The notes beneath the pieces are model-generated. The model was not told the origin of the DNA. It was given only the letters and a program-made list of their open reading frames with translations, and searched no databases. Source: Rouxiella chamberiensis (lineage in GTDB: Bacteria; Pseudomonadota; Gammaproteobacteria; Enterobacterales; Enterobacteriaceae). From it: 64,000 nucleotides of DNA. This document shows positions 39,774 to 49,558 of the stretch, piece by piece. The number at the start of each line of letters is the position of its first letter. The stretch's first letter is position 1. Both the position numbers and the translations under genes were made by a program. Where the stretch lies: NCBI RefSeq assembly GCF_026967475.1, contig NZ_CP114058.1:868001-932000 (forward strand), in the 5' to 3' direction.

Positions 39774-41153
39774 TCAACGATTGTTTAGAGTGCGAGACAG
39801 CGCCGGAATGTCGCCGAGTCCCGCGCCCTTGATTTTCATGTCCAGCTTGACGTTACGATGCAATACGATGCTAATGGCTGCCAGAAGCGCAGGCAGTGCC
39901 AGAATAAAGAAGATAGCCGACTGACTAGGGAAAGCGCCCATCAACAGACCGCCCAGCGATGAACTGAGGATAGCGCCAATTCGGCCGATACCGTGCATCC
40001 AGCTGACGCCGGTCGCGCGAATCTCGGTCGGATAATAGGCGGGGGAGTAAACCTGCAAACCGTTTTGCGCGCCATTGATGCACATGCCCGTAATAAAAAT
40101 GATAATGCCGAGCGCCATACCGTCGAGGCCAAACAGACCTTGCGCAATCAGACAGCCACAACCAATCAAATACACGATGCCGATAACCCATTTGGCGCGA
40201 AGTTTATCCATGAGCGCCCCGACGATAATGCCGCCCACCGGACCCCCAAGCTGGAACAAACCCGCAATAATCGCGGCCTGCTCGAGCGAGATACCGCCGG
40301 AACGCATAATGGTCGGAAGCCAGCCGTTAAGCAGATAAATCACGAACAGGCCCATGAAGTAGGTCAGCCAGAGGATTATCGTGCCGCGCGCAAACCCGTG
40401 GCGAAACAGTTCGGCAATGGTGCTGTTACGTTTAATGCCGGGGGAGTTGAGAATAAAGGCATGTTCGGCGGTGAAATGTCCACCCATGCGGTTGAGCAGC
40501 GCGGCGATTTGGGCGCGCGGTGCCTTGCGAACAACCAGATTCAACGCTGATTCGGGCAAAAGCCAGGCGATAAACGGCAGCAGAATCAACGGCAATGCGC
40601 CACCGAAAATCAGCGCGGAAGACCAGTTGTAGTGGGCCAGCAATCCGGCGGCGATAAATCCGCCCAGACCCGAGCCGATATTAAAGCCGCTGAACATCAA
40701 GGTGATCATGACCCCTTTGCGGCGCTCGGGCATATATTCCGACAACAGGGTTACGCAGTTTGGCATGACCGCGCCCAATCCCAGTCCGGCAATGAAACGC
40801 AGCATGGCCATCTGCATCGGCGTGGCGGCAAAGGCACAGGCAAGGCTGAATACGGCGAACATCAGCACTGATAGCAGAATCACCCGCTTGCGGCCATAAC
40901 GGTCGGACATCGGTCCGGCGATGAGCGCTCCCAGCGCAACACCAAACATGGCGGCACCCAGAATCGGCCCCATCGCCGAGCGGCTGATGCCCCAATGCTC
41001 AATCAGGGCCGGGGCAATAAAGCCCATGACGGCGGCGTCGTAGCCATCACACATAATAATAATCAGGCACAGCACCAGAACACGCCACTGAAACGGCGAG
41101 ACGGGGCGTGCATCAATCCATGCCTTCACATTGACCAGGTTGTTTGCTGTCAT
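39774..41153 (-). CDS. AAHS-family aromatic acid:H+ symporter (GalT/PcaK-like)
   Basis: 459-residue, 12-TM major facilitator protein. The AAHS signature in TM1, LIIIMCDGYDAAVMGFIAPALIEHWG, contains the Asp residues needed for aromatic acid uptake. Motif A is GPMSDRYGRKRVILLS, and PERRKGVMITLMFSGFNIGSGLGG and PTEIRATGVSWMHGIGRIGAI are typical. Beside galR and galBCD, it most likely imports gallate or a related hydroxybenzoate; Pseudomonas putida galT has the same role and family. The named substrate is inference from context. Confidence 0.87.
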   Translation of the reverse strand: MTANNLVNVKAWIDARPVSPFQWRVLVLCLIIIMCDGYDAAVMGFIAPALIEHWGISRSAMGPILGAAMFGVALGALIAGPMSDRYGRKRVILLSVLMFAVFSLACAFAATPMQMAMLRFIAGLGLGAVMPNCVTLLSEYMPERRKGVMITLMFSGFNIGSGLGGFIAAGLLAHYNWSSALIFGGALPLILLPFIAWLLPESALNLVVRKAPRAQIAALLNRMGGHFTAEHAFILNSPGIKRNSTIAELFRHGFARGTIILWLTYFMGLFVIYLLNGWLPTIMRSGGISLEQAAIIAGLFQLGGPVGGIIVGALMDKLRAKWVIGIVYLIGCGCLIAQGLFGLDGMALGIIIFITGMCINGAQNGLQVYSPAYYPTEIRATGVSWMHGIGRIGAILSSSLGGLLMGAFPSQSAIFFILALPALLAAISIVLHRNVKLDMKIKGAGLGDIPALSRTLNNR

Positions 41154-41393
41154 CGGGTACGCTCTCTATTATACCGCCGGCGGCGGCTCTCGTTGTGGTG
41201 AGAGAAAGTTATCAATTCATCATCACGTTAAGCGGGAGAGAGGACAGTGTCTGTCAAAAAAGGCTTTTAGGGGTATGAGTAGCGTTTATATTGTGATGCA
41301 TTTAACATTGTCGATGTGGGCAATAAATCCGGCAAAAGTCCATGCGGGCGGCGCTTCAAGGCTCGTCACCTTAAAGCGTCCTATGAATTTTGT

Positions 41394-42619
41394 TTAGGGT
41401 AAAGGTTTGAGTATTTCACTGATACTTTGCAGTAAAGCTTTCGCCGCCGGAGAGTGCAGCGCGCCCTGACGAAACGTCAATCCTATTTCGCGACGAGTAT
41501 TCGGCAAATTGAGCCTGAGTGGAATCAGAATTCCGGCACGCAGTTCATAATCGAGTTGATGAGACGACACCGCCGCCACCATGTCCGATTGCAGCAAAAG
41601 CCCGCGTACTATTGCCAAATCCCCGCTTTCCACCACGGGCTGCGGTTCATTCATCCCCAGCGCCTGAAAGGCACTGCCCAAAAGGTGGCGCGCGGGCGAG
41701 TTCTCACGCGGCAGGATCCATTGCGCTAGCGCCAAATCATCGGGTGCGAGCGGGCGTCCGGCTAGCGGATGCTCGGGACGTACCAGCAAGATGAGTTCTT
41801 CATCGAACAAGACCTGATTGTGAATATCCAGCACCGCATCGTTCTGACGCAGTGCGCCGAGAATGAAATCGATATCGCCCGCCCGCATTTCCGTCACCAG
41901 CGCACTGAAGGCGCTTTCGTTGGTAACCACCTTGATGCCGGGGTAGCGCGAGACCAGATGAGTAATCGCACGCGGCAGCAAACTGCTGCGGCACAGCGGC
42001 AATGCGCCCACGTGGACCGTTCCGGTCAGCACGCCTTTTGAGCCGCCAGATCTTCGGGGATATGGCGGATTTCATTCAATGCGCGGCTGATAAACGGCGC
42101 AATTTCACGTCCGGCGGGGGTCGGCATCATGCCTTTGGGCGTGCGTTGAAACAGCATCATCCCGGCGCCTCTTTCCAGCACTTTCAGCGCCGCGCTGACG
42201 GCGGGTTGGCTAATCCCCAGCAAATTCGCCACGCTTTGCGTGTGATGAAGCCGAAATAGCGCCAGAAAAATCTGCAAGCGTCGGAGGTTGAACAGCCAGA
42301 TAGGTTCGGCCTCTTCACGGCCCGTGTCGCGCAGCTTGATTTTGTGCAGTAGTGACGGGATCACGTGAAGCTCGTCGATGGCGCGTCTTGCACGCGGTAA
42401 CACGCCTTTACCCATCTCGGTCAGCATCATGCCGCTGGCATGTCTCTCAAACAGCGGCGTCGCCAAAGTGTGTTCGAGATCACGGATTGATCGCGTTACC
42501 GCAGACTGGGTGCGAAATAAATTTTCCGCTGCTTCCGATACCGTTCCGCGCTCGGCAATCATGCAAAATGCTCTTATTTGCATGATTTTCAAGGAGGTAT
42601 CTTCTTCTGTATTTTTCAT
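41394..42619 (-). CDS. LysR-type regulator with two HTH domains (GalR-like; one-base frameshift)
   Basis: About 408 residues when corrected, 100 more than a usual LysR protein. Two winged-helix units are visible: residues 13-72 (MQIRAFCMIAERGTVSEAAENLFRTQSAVTRSIRDLE) and 111-172 (NLRRLQIFLALFRLHHTQSVANLLGISQPAVSAALKVLE), followed by an effector domain (VLTGTVHVGALPLCRSSLLPRAI). One C (plus strand) is missing at 42034-42035; correcting it reads LAAQKGVLTGTVHVG. Divergent from galB, so it very probably controls galBCD and perhaps the transporter. Confidence 0.85.
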
Positions 42620-42747
42620 GCGGGTATCTCGCGTTATGAGGCAATCATCACAACATAAACAAAAATCATAGCTCAGGCAATGAAAGGCATTATCCGCGTC
42701 ACCGCGTGCATGGCAGGATGAAAAAACAGCAAATGCAGGTAAATACG

Positions 42748-43485
42748 ATGGAAACGACAGTAAAAAAGAGTGCCCTTGTAGTCAGTGCCCATTCCGCTGA
42801 TTTTGTCTGGCGTGCGGGTGGTGCCATTGCCCTTCATGCCTCGCGGGGATATGACGTGCACGTAGTGTGCCTCTCCTTTGGCGAGCGTGGCGAATCGGCC
42901 AAGCTGTGGCGAAAGGGCAATATGACGGAAGCGCTGGTCAAGCAGCATCGTCAGAAAGAAGCCGAAGCCGCGGCGGAAATTCTGGGTGCCAGTATCGAAT
43001 TCTTTGATCTGGGGGATTATCCCCTGCGCGCCGACAAAGAGACGCTGTTCCGCCTTGCCGATGTCTTTCGCAAGATTCAGCCGCACTTTGTGCTGACGCA
43101 TTCAATTCAGGATCCCTACAACTATGACCACCCGCTGGCCGCGAATCTGACTCAGGAAGCGCGCATCATCGCGCAGGCCGAAGGTTATCGTCCGGGTGAA
43201 CCTATCATTGGCGCGCCGCCGGTTTACTGTTTCGAGCCTCATCAACCGGAGCAGTGCAACTGGAAACCCGACGTCCTGCTGGATATCACCTCCGTATGGG
43301 ATAAAAAATACGCGGCGATTCAATGCATGGCCGGTCAGGAGCATCTGTGGGAATACTACACCCGCGTGGCGCAACAACGAGGCGTGCAGGCGAAACGCAA
43401 TGTGGGCATCACGTCACCGAATGTGATTAGCCACGGCGAAGGTTATCAGAGCCTGTTCCCGCGCGTGACGGAGGATTTATCATGA
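42748..43485 (+). CDS. galB: 4-Oxalomesaconate hydratase
   Basis: LmbE/PIG-L-fold zinc enzyme, 245 residues from 42748. It hydrates 4-oxalomesaconate to 4-carboxy-4-hydroxy-2-oxoadipate in gallate and protocatechuate 4,5-cleavage pathways. The GalB pattern [48 protein letters not shown] is clear; [16 protein letters not shown] holds further metal-site residues. The start at 42748 has GCAGGT at suitable spacing; an ATG at 42706 in frame is an alternative. Its stop overlaps galC by 4 bp. Confidence 0.9.
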   Translation: METTVKKSALVVSAHSADFVWRAGGAIALHASRGYDVHVVCLSFGERGESAKLWRKGNMTEALVKQHRQKEAEAAAEILGASIEFFDLGDYPLRADKETLFRLADVFRKIQPHFVLTHSIQDPYNYDHPLAANLTQEARIIAQAEGYRPGEPIIGAPPVYCFEPHQPEQCNWKPDVLLDITSVWDKKYAAIQCMAGQEHLWEYYTRVAQQRGVQAKRNVGITSPNVISHGEGYQSLFPRVTEDLS

Positions 43486-44198
43486 GTCTGGTCAATCGCA
43501 AGGGCGTTGTCGTGAGAAATATCGAACGCGCGGATGCCCGTCTGCTCGCACAGTTCGCCCGCTATGGCGTGGCAACGACTCACGAGGCGCAGGGGCGCAG
43601 CGGATTGCTGGATGCGCGTATTCGCCCCATTCAGCAGAATCGCGCTGTCGCGGGCAGTGCCGTAACGGTGCTGGTGTCGCCCGGTGATAACTGGATGTTT
43701 CATGTTGCAGTCGAGCAGTGCCAGCCGGGAGATGTGTTGCTGGTTGCGCCCACCTCCGACTGCCATGATGGCTTCTTCGGCGATCTTCTCGCGACCTCGT
43801 TGCAGGCGCGCGGCGTGGTGGCTCTGGTCGGCGACATCGGGATCCGCGACAGCCAGACGCTGCGCGAAATGAACTTCCCGGTCTGGTCCCGCGCCGTTTA
43901 TGCGCAGGGAACGGTAAAGGAAACGCTGGGTTCGGTCAATGTGCCGGTCACCTGTGCCGGGCAACTGGTCAATCCCGGCGATATCGTGATTGCCGACGAT
44001 GATGGCGTGGTTATCGTGCCGCGTGAACGCGCAGCAGACGTGGCGGCGGCCGCGCAGAAGCGCGAGGAGGCCGAAGAGGGCAAGCGACGCCGTCTGGCCT
44101 CCGGTGAACTCGGACTGGATATTTACCAGATGCGCGGCCAGCTTGCCGAAAAGGGGCTGCGCTATGTGGATTCTCTTGAAGAGCTGAAAACGCAATGA
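43482..44198 (+). CDS. galC: 4-Carboxy-4-hydroxy-2-oxoadipate aldolase
   Basis: 238-residue RraA-fold class II aldolase that splits 4-carboxy-4-hydroxy-2-oxoadipate to pyruvate and oxaloacetate; such enzymes also decarboxylate oxaloacetate. Active-site features of the family: [30 protein letters not shown], with the Arg and metal-binding Asp in GIRD, and [12 protein letters not shown]. Starts in an ATGA overlap with galB and ends in another with galD, so the three are translationally coupled. Confidence 0.92.
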   Translation: MSLVNRKGVVVRNIERADARLLAQFARYGVATTHEAQGRSGLLDARIRPIQQNRAVAGSAVTVLVSPGDNWMFHVAVEQCQPGDVLLVAPTSDCHDGFFGDLLATSLQARGVVALVGDIGIRDSQTLREMNFPVWSRAVYAQGTVKETLGSVNVPVTCAGQLVNPGDIVIADDDGVVIVPRERAADVAAAAQKREEAEEGKRRRLASGELGLDIYQMRGQLAEKGLRYVDSLEELKTQ

Positions 44199-45280
44199 AA
44201 CAGACACTTCTGCCGTGTGTGCTGATGCGCGGCGGCACCTCGAAAGCGGCCTGCTTTCTGGCCGCGGATTTGCCCGCCGATACCGCCACGCGCGACCGTG
44301 TTCTGCTGGCGGTTATGGGGTCGCCCGATGCGCGGCAGATTGACGGGGTCGGCGGTGCCGATCCCCTGACCAGTAAAGTCGCGATTATCTCACCCTCGAC
44401 GCGTGACGATGCCGATGTGGACTATCTGTTTGCACAGGTGAATGTCGACAGGCCAAGCGTCGACTATGGGCAGAACTGCGGCAATATTCTGGCCGCGGTC
44501 GGGCCGTTCGCGATAGAAAAAGGGCTGGTGGCGGTACAGGGCCCGGTGACTCGGGTGCGCATCTTTATGGTGAACACCGGACAAATCGCCGAAGCGCAGA
44601 TTGCCACCCCCGACGGGGCGGTGGAATATGAAGGCGACACGCAGATTGATGGCGTGCCAGGCTGCGCCGCCGAGCAGATCCTCAACTTTGAGGACATCGC
44701 CGGGTCCAGCTGCGGTGCTCTCTTGCCGACAGGCCGCGCCCTTGATTCTTTCGACGGCATTGACGTGACCTGCATCGATAACGGCATGCCCGTGGTGCTT
44801 GTACGCGCTGCCGATTTGCAACGTACCGGTCTGGAAACGCGAGAGCAGCTTGATAACGACACTGAGTTGAAAGCGCGGCTGGAGTCTATTCGCCTGCAGG
44901 CCGGGCCCTTGATGAATCTCGGCGATGTGGCGCAGCGCACCGTACCGAAAATGACGCTGGTTGCCGCGCCGACTCAGGGCGGAACCCTCACGACGCGCAC
45001 CTTCATTCCGCATCGCTGTCACGCGTCGATAGGCGTGCTGGGGGCCGTTAGCGTTGCCACGGCCTGTCTGGTACCGGGGTCTGTCACCGAAGGGCTTGCC
45101 GAGGTAGGCGAAAACCGCGAGCAGCGGTTGGCGGTTGAGCATCCGACCGGTGAGTTTGGCGTCATGCTGACCCGTGACGAGCAGGGCAACGTGAGCAAAA
45201 GTGGTTTGATCCGCACGGCACGGCTGCTGTTTGACGGGCGTGTCGCCATTCCGGGTTCGGTGTGGTCGGGTCATTTTTGA
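44195..45280 (+). CDS. galD: 4-Oxalomesaconate tautomerase (PrpF family)
   Basis: 361-residue isomerase converting the keto form of 4-oxalomesaconate, the ring-cleavage product, to the enol form used by GalB. PrpF-family marks: [53 protein letters not shown] and [11 protein letters not shown] with the end [20 protein letters not shown]. Overlaps galC by 4 bp and is followed by a stem-loop. Its presence shows the pathway input is a ring-cleavage product of gallate type. Confidence 0.92.
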   Translation: MKQTLLPCVLMRGGTSKAACFLAADLPADTATRDRVLLAVMGSPDARQIDGVGGADPLTSKVAIISPSTRDDADVDYLFAQVNVDRPSVDYGQNCGNILAAVGPFAIEKGLVAVQGPVTRVRIFMVNTGQIAEAQIATPDGAVEYEGDTQIDGVPGCAAEQILNFEDIAGSSCGALLPTGRALDSFDGIDVTCIDNGMPVVLVRAADLQRTGLETREQLDNDTELKARLESIRLQAGPLMNLGDVAQRTVPKMTLVAAPTQGGTLTTRTFIPHRCHASIGVLGAVSVATACLVPGSVTEGLAEVGENREQRLAVEHPTGEFGVMLTRDEQGNVSKSGLIRTARLLFDGRVAIPGSVWSGHF

Positions 45281-45288
45281 AAAAGCAT

Positions 45289-45327
45289 AATCAGCCCGGA
45301 AATGGATAGGCGTGGAACGGGCTGATT
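45289..45327 (+). terminator. Stem-loop after galD
   Basis: AATCAGCCCG (45289-45298) and CGGGCTGATT (45318-45327), a 10-bp perfect stem with a 19-nt loop and a short T run. It probably ends the galBCD transcript, so the following dioxygenase gene should have its own promoter. Confidence 0.7.
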
Positions 45328-45490
45328 TCAATAAGTTTGAGAGTCATCATGAATTTGCTACTTCAATCACAATATAAATGAAACTCATGCCCTTATAAGT
45401 TTAAACCAGCTGACCTGCATAGCCTGGGCGGTTAACCTGCTTTCAGAACACTCGACATTTTTGTATGGCTACACGAATAGGAAGACCCTC

Positions 45491-46471
45491 ATGACCCATC
45501 AACGTCCAGAACCTTGTTTTGATATTGCCCATCTGGCCCATGTAGAGATTTACACTGACAAATTCGATGAGAGTCTCGATTTCTTCGTGAACGTGTATGG
45601 CCTTACTGTCTCCGCTCAGGATGAGAACCACGCGTGGTTACGCGCCTGGGACGATTATGAATTTCATACCCTGAAACTGACCCGTCATCACACCACCGGC
45701 GTAGGACATATTGCCTATCGCGCGTCGTCCGAGGCTGCACTCATGCGCCGTGTCGCGGTAATTGAAGCCAGCGACTACGAGGTTATCGGGTGGGTCGATG
45801 ACGAAAAGGGACACGGTCGAGCCTTCCGCTTTGCCGATCCGTTTGGTCATATCTTCGAGATTTATTACGACACGGTGCGTTATCAGGCCGCAGACGGTGA
45901 ACGTCCTTCGCTCAAGAATCTTGCCCAGCGGTATCATGGCCGTGGGGCGTCGCCTCGCCGTCTGGATCATCTTAACCTGCTGGCCTCTGACGTCAGTGAA
46001 TTCAAAAAGTTTATGGAAACCTGTCTAGGCTCGCGCGTAACGGAGATGATTCAGCTCGATAACGGCCGTATCGGGGGCTGCTGGTTTACCATTAACAATA
46101 AAACCTATGATTTGGCCTGCACCGAAGAACACGGTGGCGGCATGGGGCGGTTGCATCACGTGACCTATGCGACAGACTCCCGTGAAGACATTCTTCGCGC
46201 CGCCGACATTTTTCTGGAAAACGGCGTGCATATTGAAACCGGCCCGCATAAACATGCGATTCAGGGAACCTTCTTCCTCTATGTCTGGGAACCCGCGGGC
46301 AACCGTGTCGAGTTGGCAAACTCCGGTGCGCGGCTGATTCTGGCACCCGACTGGGAAACGGTGGTCTGGACAGAAACGGAGCGCAAGAAGGGGCAGGCAT
46401 GGGGATTGAAAACCATTGAGACTTTCCACACGCACGGTACGCCGCCCGTGCCGAAGCACCTGAAAGAGTAA
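45491..46471 (+). CDS. Catechol-2,3-dioxygenase-type extradiol ring-cleavage enzyme (VOC)
   Basis: 326 residues, two VOC modules. The first begins DIAHLAHVEIYTDKFDESLDFFVNVYGL. The second has the Fe(II) ligands of the XylE type: His in RRLDHLNLLASDV, His in MGRLHHVTYATD and Glu in PAGNRVELANSG. The acid-base residues are also kept, His in GPHKHAIQG and Tyr in FLYVWEPAGNR. It should open a catecholic ring next to a hydroxyl. It sits 210 bp after galBCD on the same strand, and no LigAB-type gallate dioxygenase is in the window. AGGAAG lies before the start. The exact substrate is unknown; gallate or a close relative is the contextual guess. Confidence 0.87.
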   Translation: MTHQRPEPCFDIAHLAHVEIYTDKFDESLDFFVNVYGLTVSAQDENHAWLRAWDDYEFHTLKLTRHHTTGVGHIAYRASSEAALMRRVAVIEASDYEVIGWVDDEKGHGRAFRFADPFGHIFEIYYDTVRYQAADGERPSLKNLAQRYHGRGASPRRLDHLNLLASDVSEFKKFMETCLGSRVTEMIQLDNGRIGGCWFTINNKTYDLACTEEHGGGMGRLHHVTYATDSREDILRAADIFLENGVHIETGPHKHAIQGTFFLYVWEPAGNRVELANSGARLILAPDWETVVWTETERKKGQAWGLKTIETFHTHGTPPVPKHLKE

Positions 46472-46478
46472 CTCGGCA

Positions 46479-46507
46479 GGAGAGTGCATCCCGCACTCTC
46501 CTTTTTT
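46479..46507 (+). terminator. Terminator after the dioxygenase
   Basis: GGAGAGTGC (46479-46487) pairs with GCACTCTCC (46493-46501), then T to 46507. Confidence 0.88.
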
Positions 46508-46546
46508 CTGTGGGATGAGAAGCAGAAAAAAACAGGCGAGGCGGGA

Positions 46547-47074
46547 TCAGGGTAATAACAATCCTACGAGATCGAATTTTAACTTTCGATGCTCGGCAAG
46601 GGTGTACGTCTGGTATGAGTGTGAGGGGTTTCCCTTGATGTTTTTTCCCCAGACGAGATGGAAATGTACAGGAATGGCCGGCGCATACACGGTTCCCTGG
46701 GGTTCAACCAGAATGGTACTTTTATAGATAATATCTGCAATGAGCATCGCCTCGGCAATCAACGGCCGTCCCCCGCTGATGATCATTTCCTTATAACCTC
46801 CCGCTCTGCCAATTTCGATGGCCTGCGCCAGCGTCGCCACATAGCGCACGCCCCCCACACCGATTCCGGTTTGGGTGGTACTCAGCACGAGAAAGTCACA
46901 ATCCAGATTGATTTTCAATGCTTCAAAGCTAAAACGTCCCAGCACCAAAAGCCGCGTGCGGGAAGCTTTTATAAAATCGTCACAGCGCAACTCCTCGGTA
47001 TTTTCCCAGGGAACCGTATTCTTGTGCCTGAGCACGCCATTCTGCGAAGCCGTATAAGTTATAGATATCAACAT
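46547..47074 (-). CDS. Divergent dihydrofolate reductase-like protein
   Basis: 175 residues with a DHFR-fold pattern: MLISITYTASQNGVLRHKNTVPWENTEELRCDDF at the start, NADPH region LLVLGRFSFEAL, FLVLSTTQ, and the Gly-Gly turn in KEMIISGGRPLIAEAMLIADIIYKSTI. Glu in NTEEL occupies the place of the catalytic acid. The Arg that binds the folate glutamate tail (Arg57 in E. coli) aligns with a Cys in LDCDFLVLS, so binding may differ. This is not the housekeeping folA. The ribosome site is weak. It could be an antifolate-tolerant or repurposed reductase. Confidence 0.7.
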   Translation of the reverse strand: MLISITYTASQNGVLRHKNTVPWENTEELRCDDFIKASRTRLLVLGRFSFEALKINLDCDFLVLSTTQTGIGVGGVRYVATLAQAIEIGRAGGYKEMIISGGRPLIAEAMLIADIIYKSTILVEPQGTVYAPAIPVHFHLVWGKNIKGNPSHSYQTYTLAEHRKLKFDLVGLLLP

Positions 47075-47525
47075 TTTATTTATTTCCAACTTTAGCTGTG
47101 CGAATCTAAAAAACATCATAAATATTAATGATTGTAAGTGATAACCTAGCTAACGATCAGGGCTTTACCAAAAGCTTACACGTTAAGAGGGAAATATAAT
47201 TTATAAAAAATGCGAATTTGTGGAGTGAGGCACTAAATAAACTCGCCAATTCAACCGCAATAAGGAATTTAAAAATTTAATTGCGATAAAAAAACATCCG
47301 CGCCGCGTTATCGGGCATCATTCAATGAAATCGCCTCAAGCCGATAAAAATTTTCTTCATCAAAAAGAGTGTCGGCGCTTAATTTCTGGTTTTACTCGTC
47401 TCGAAGAATAATAAAAAATAGGAATGAAAAGCTTTATCTTTATTTTACGGAGTTTTCCTATTAATCGCGCCTGTTGAAATTAGCCTTTACCTTCCCCGAG
47501 TTTGATAAACCCGCTTTCCTATGCC
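47075..47525. other. AT-rich intergenic region, no gene seen
   Basis: 451 bp between the divergent DHFR-like and MscS-type genes. Strongly AT-rich, with many short runs (AATTTAAAAATTTAATT near 47266). No coding frame or clear repeat. It probably holds both promoters and perhaps nucleoid-protein binding. Confidence 0.5.
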
Positions 47526-48710
47526 ATGGTTAATGTTGATGTTTTTTATAAATTGACTTTCGTCATGGATTTTAGGATGGGTTACGTGGATATTATTAAA
47601 AATCTGGATGTATTTCGTGTCGTCACCTCCACGACCTTCTGGTTAAACATAACCGTAGTGTTTGTGGCTACGGCATTATTATACTGGTTGATTTCGCAAT
47701 GCATCGCGTTTTTGGGACGACGCGTCAAGAGCTTGAGCACCACTCAACACAGCGCATTTTACCTTATCGGGGTAAATATGCTCAAGAACACCAAAAGGTT
47801 GCTGATCTTTTTTATATCTCTGCTGATTAGTCTCCGGTTTATCGATTTACCCGACAAATGGCAAAATACGTTGTCGCACGCGTGGTTTTTAGTGTTGACC
47901 ATCCAGATAGCGCTGTGGATTGACAGTGCCATTCATACCTGGTCGCAGAAAATGTCCGGTAATCCGGGCGCGATGCGAAATACAGTTACGTTGGTGATAC
48001 TCGGCGTCATGGCCAGAATTCTGGTCTGGACCCTGATGCTGCTGTCGATTCTGGGCAATATGGGCGTCAATATCACGGCACTGGTTGCCAGTCTAGGTGT
48101 CGGCGGTATTGCTATCGCTCTGGCCGTGCAAGCGGTTCTCAGCGATGTTTTGGCCTCGCTTGCCATCGGCTTCGACAAACCCTTTGTGATTGGTGATTTT
48201 GTCGTATTCAAAGACATTTCCGGTACTATCGAACATATTGGTTTAAAAACCACGCGTATTCGCAGCCTCAGCGGTGAGCAAATCGTCTGTGCGAATGCCA
48301 TATTGCTCCAGCAGACCATTCATAACTATAAACGTATGCAAACACGCAGAATCGTATTTCAGTTTGGTCTGGCTTATTCCACGCCACCTGAAAAATTGCG
48401 GCTGGTCGGCGGTATTCTTAAAGATATCGTTGAAGATATCGAAGATGCCAATTTCGACCGCGGTCATTTTCTGTCATTTGACGACTTCAGATTAACCTTT
48501 GAAGTGGTCTATATTGTTGCCAGCGCCGATTACAATAAATATATGGATATGCAGCAGGAGATTAATATCCGCCTGATGGAAGAACTGGAAGAAAACGACA
48601 TCTATCTCGCGATACCGACCCAAAGTGTCTATGTCAGAAGGAACCATGATTCCGTTACGGAGTTTCCACGTAAATCACAGGAAAATACGGCAAAATCCTA
48701 TGGGCGCTAA
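47526..48710 (+). CDS. MscS-family mechanosensitive channel
   Basis: About 394 residues. Four N-terminal hydrophobic helices precede the pore helix ITALVASLGVGGIAIALAVQAVLSDVLASLAIGFDKPFVIGDFVVF, which is the MscS TM3 plus beta-domain signature; a cytoplasmic domain follows with IRSLSGEQIVCANAILLQQTIHNYKR. The family releases solutes during osmotic downshock. The layout resembles the YnaI/MscM-type with extra N-terminal helices. Start uncertain: ATG at 47526, 47565 or 47577, or a GTG at 47586 preceded by AGGATGG. Confidence 0.85.
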   Translation: MVNVDVFYKLTFVMDFRMGYVDIIKNLDVFRVVTSTTFWLNITVVFVATALLYWLISQCIAFLGRRVKSLSTTQHSAFYLIGVNMLKNTKRLLIFFISLLISLRFIDLPDKWQNTLSHAWFLVLTIQIALWIDSAIHTWSQKMSGNPGAMRNTVTLVILGVMARILVWTLMLLSILGNMGVNITALVASLGVGGIAIALAVQAVLSDVLASLAIGFDKPFVIGDFVVFKDISGTIEHIGLKTTRIRSLSGEQIVCANAILLQQTIHNYKRMQTRRIVFQFGLAYSTPPEKLRLVGGILKDIVEDIEDANFDRGHFLSFDDFRLTFEVVYIVASADYNKYMDMQQEINIRLMEELEENDIYLAIPTQSVYVRRNHDSVTEFPRKSQENTAKSYGR

Positions 48711-48759
48711 TATTGCCGCCGTTATTGACGTGCCGTAATCCTAGCCCTTTATCTGCGGA

Positions 48760-48793
48760 AAGGGAGGTTTCCGGTCAAGCGGGAATCTCCCTT
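48760..48793. terminator. Hairpin between convergent mscS-type and SDR genes
   Basis: AAGGGAG (48760-48766) and CTCCCTT (48787-48793), extended by four imperfect pairs. No T tract, but it is placed between convergent genes about 100 bp apart. Confidence 0.45.
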
Positions 48794-48815
48794 CGAGAGT
48801 CAAGGTCGCCCCGCT

Positions 48816-49544
48816 TTACCAGGGTTGTCGGCCGTGGCTGCCAAAAAATCCGCCCGTGGGGCCGTCTGCGCTGAGTAATGCCATCTTGATTGCCGTTTCC
48901 GCGCCCTGGTCAGGTGTCAGCAACCCGCTGTTGCCGTTGAGGTCGGTGCGTACATGCCCCGGTTCGACAACATTGACCTTGATGCCGAAAGTCGCCAACT
49001 CTTTGGCAAAGGAGACGGCAATCGCATTCAAAGCCACCTTCGATGAAGTGTAATCCAGCAGATTTACCGTTGAATAAAGTGAGGTCGGGTCCGTAATCAA
49101 CGTCAGCGATCCCACGCCGCTGCCCATCATGACCACGCGTGCGCCCTCGGCCGCCTTCATCAAGGGTAACAGGGCTTGCGTCACTCTTACCGGCCCGAAC
49201 ACATTGACCTCGAACACGGTTTTCATGACCGACAGCTTAATCTGACTGGGCGGGGAGGTAGAGTCCAGAATAATCCCTGCATTGTTGACGAGCACATCGA
49301 GGGCATCGATTTCACCGGCCAGCGCCTTGGCCGCGCGCGCGACACTCGCGTCATCCGCCACGTCGATTTCCAGCAGCCTGACGTCCAGTCCCTCATCGCG
49401 CAGACTGGCAACCGCCTCTTCGCCGCGTGACCTGTCGCGAGCGCCCAGCCAGACCGACATGCCGGTTTTCGCCAATCCCCGGACAATGGCAAGGCCGATA
49501 CCTTTGTTTGCGCCCGTGACGAGCGCCGTTTTGGTGCGTTCCAT
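48816..49544 (-). CDS. Short-chain dehydrogenase/reductase
   Basis: 242-residue classical SDR. Cofactor motif TALVTGANKGIGLAIVRGLA, then DVLVNNAGI, catalytic Ser near VVMMGSGVGS and YxxxK in LLDYTSSKVALNAI, and VVEPGHVRTDL. The basic residues after the first strand (LGARDRSRG) favour NADP(H). The substrate is unknown. It starts 14 bp after the NTF2-like gene and is cotranscribed with it. AGGAGAGGATATGG precedes the start. Confidence 0.9.
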   Translation of the reverse strand: MERTKTALVTGANKGIGLAIVRGLAKTGMSVWLGARDRSRGEEAVASLRDEGLDVRLLEIDVADDASVARAAKALAGEIDALDVLVNNAGIILDSTSPPSQIKLSVMKTVFEVNVFGPVRVTQALLPLMKAAEGARVVMMGSGVGSLTLITDPTSLYSTVNLLDYTSSKVALNAIAVSFAKELATFGIKVNVVEPGHVRTDLNGNSGLLTPDQGAETAIKMALLSADGPTGGFFGSHGRQPW

Positions 49545-49558
49545 ATCCTCTCCTAAAA

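Noticed and set aside
44390..45331. 313-codon reverse-strand frame opposite galD
   Set aside because: Shadow of galD; composition and lack of start signals argue against a gene.
47502..47525. TTG start for the MscS-type gene
   Set aside because: No suitable ribosome site and several ATG starts follow closely; the added residues do not match family N-termini.
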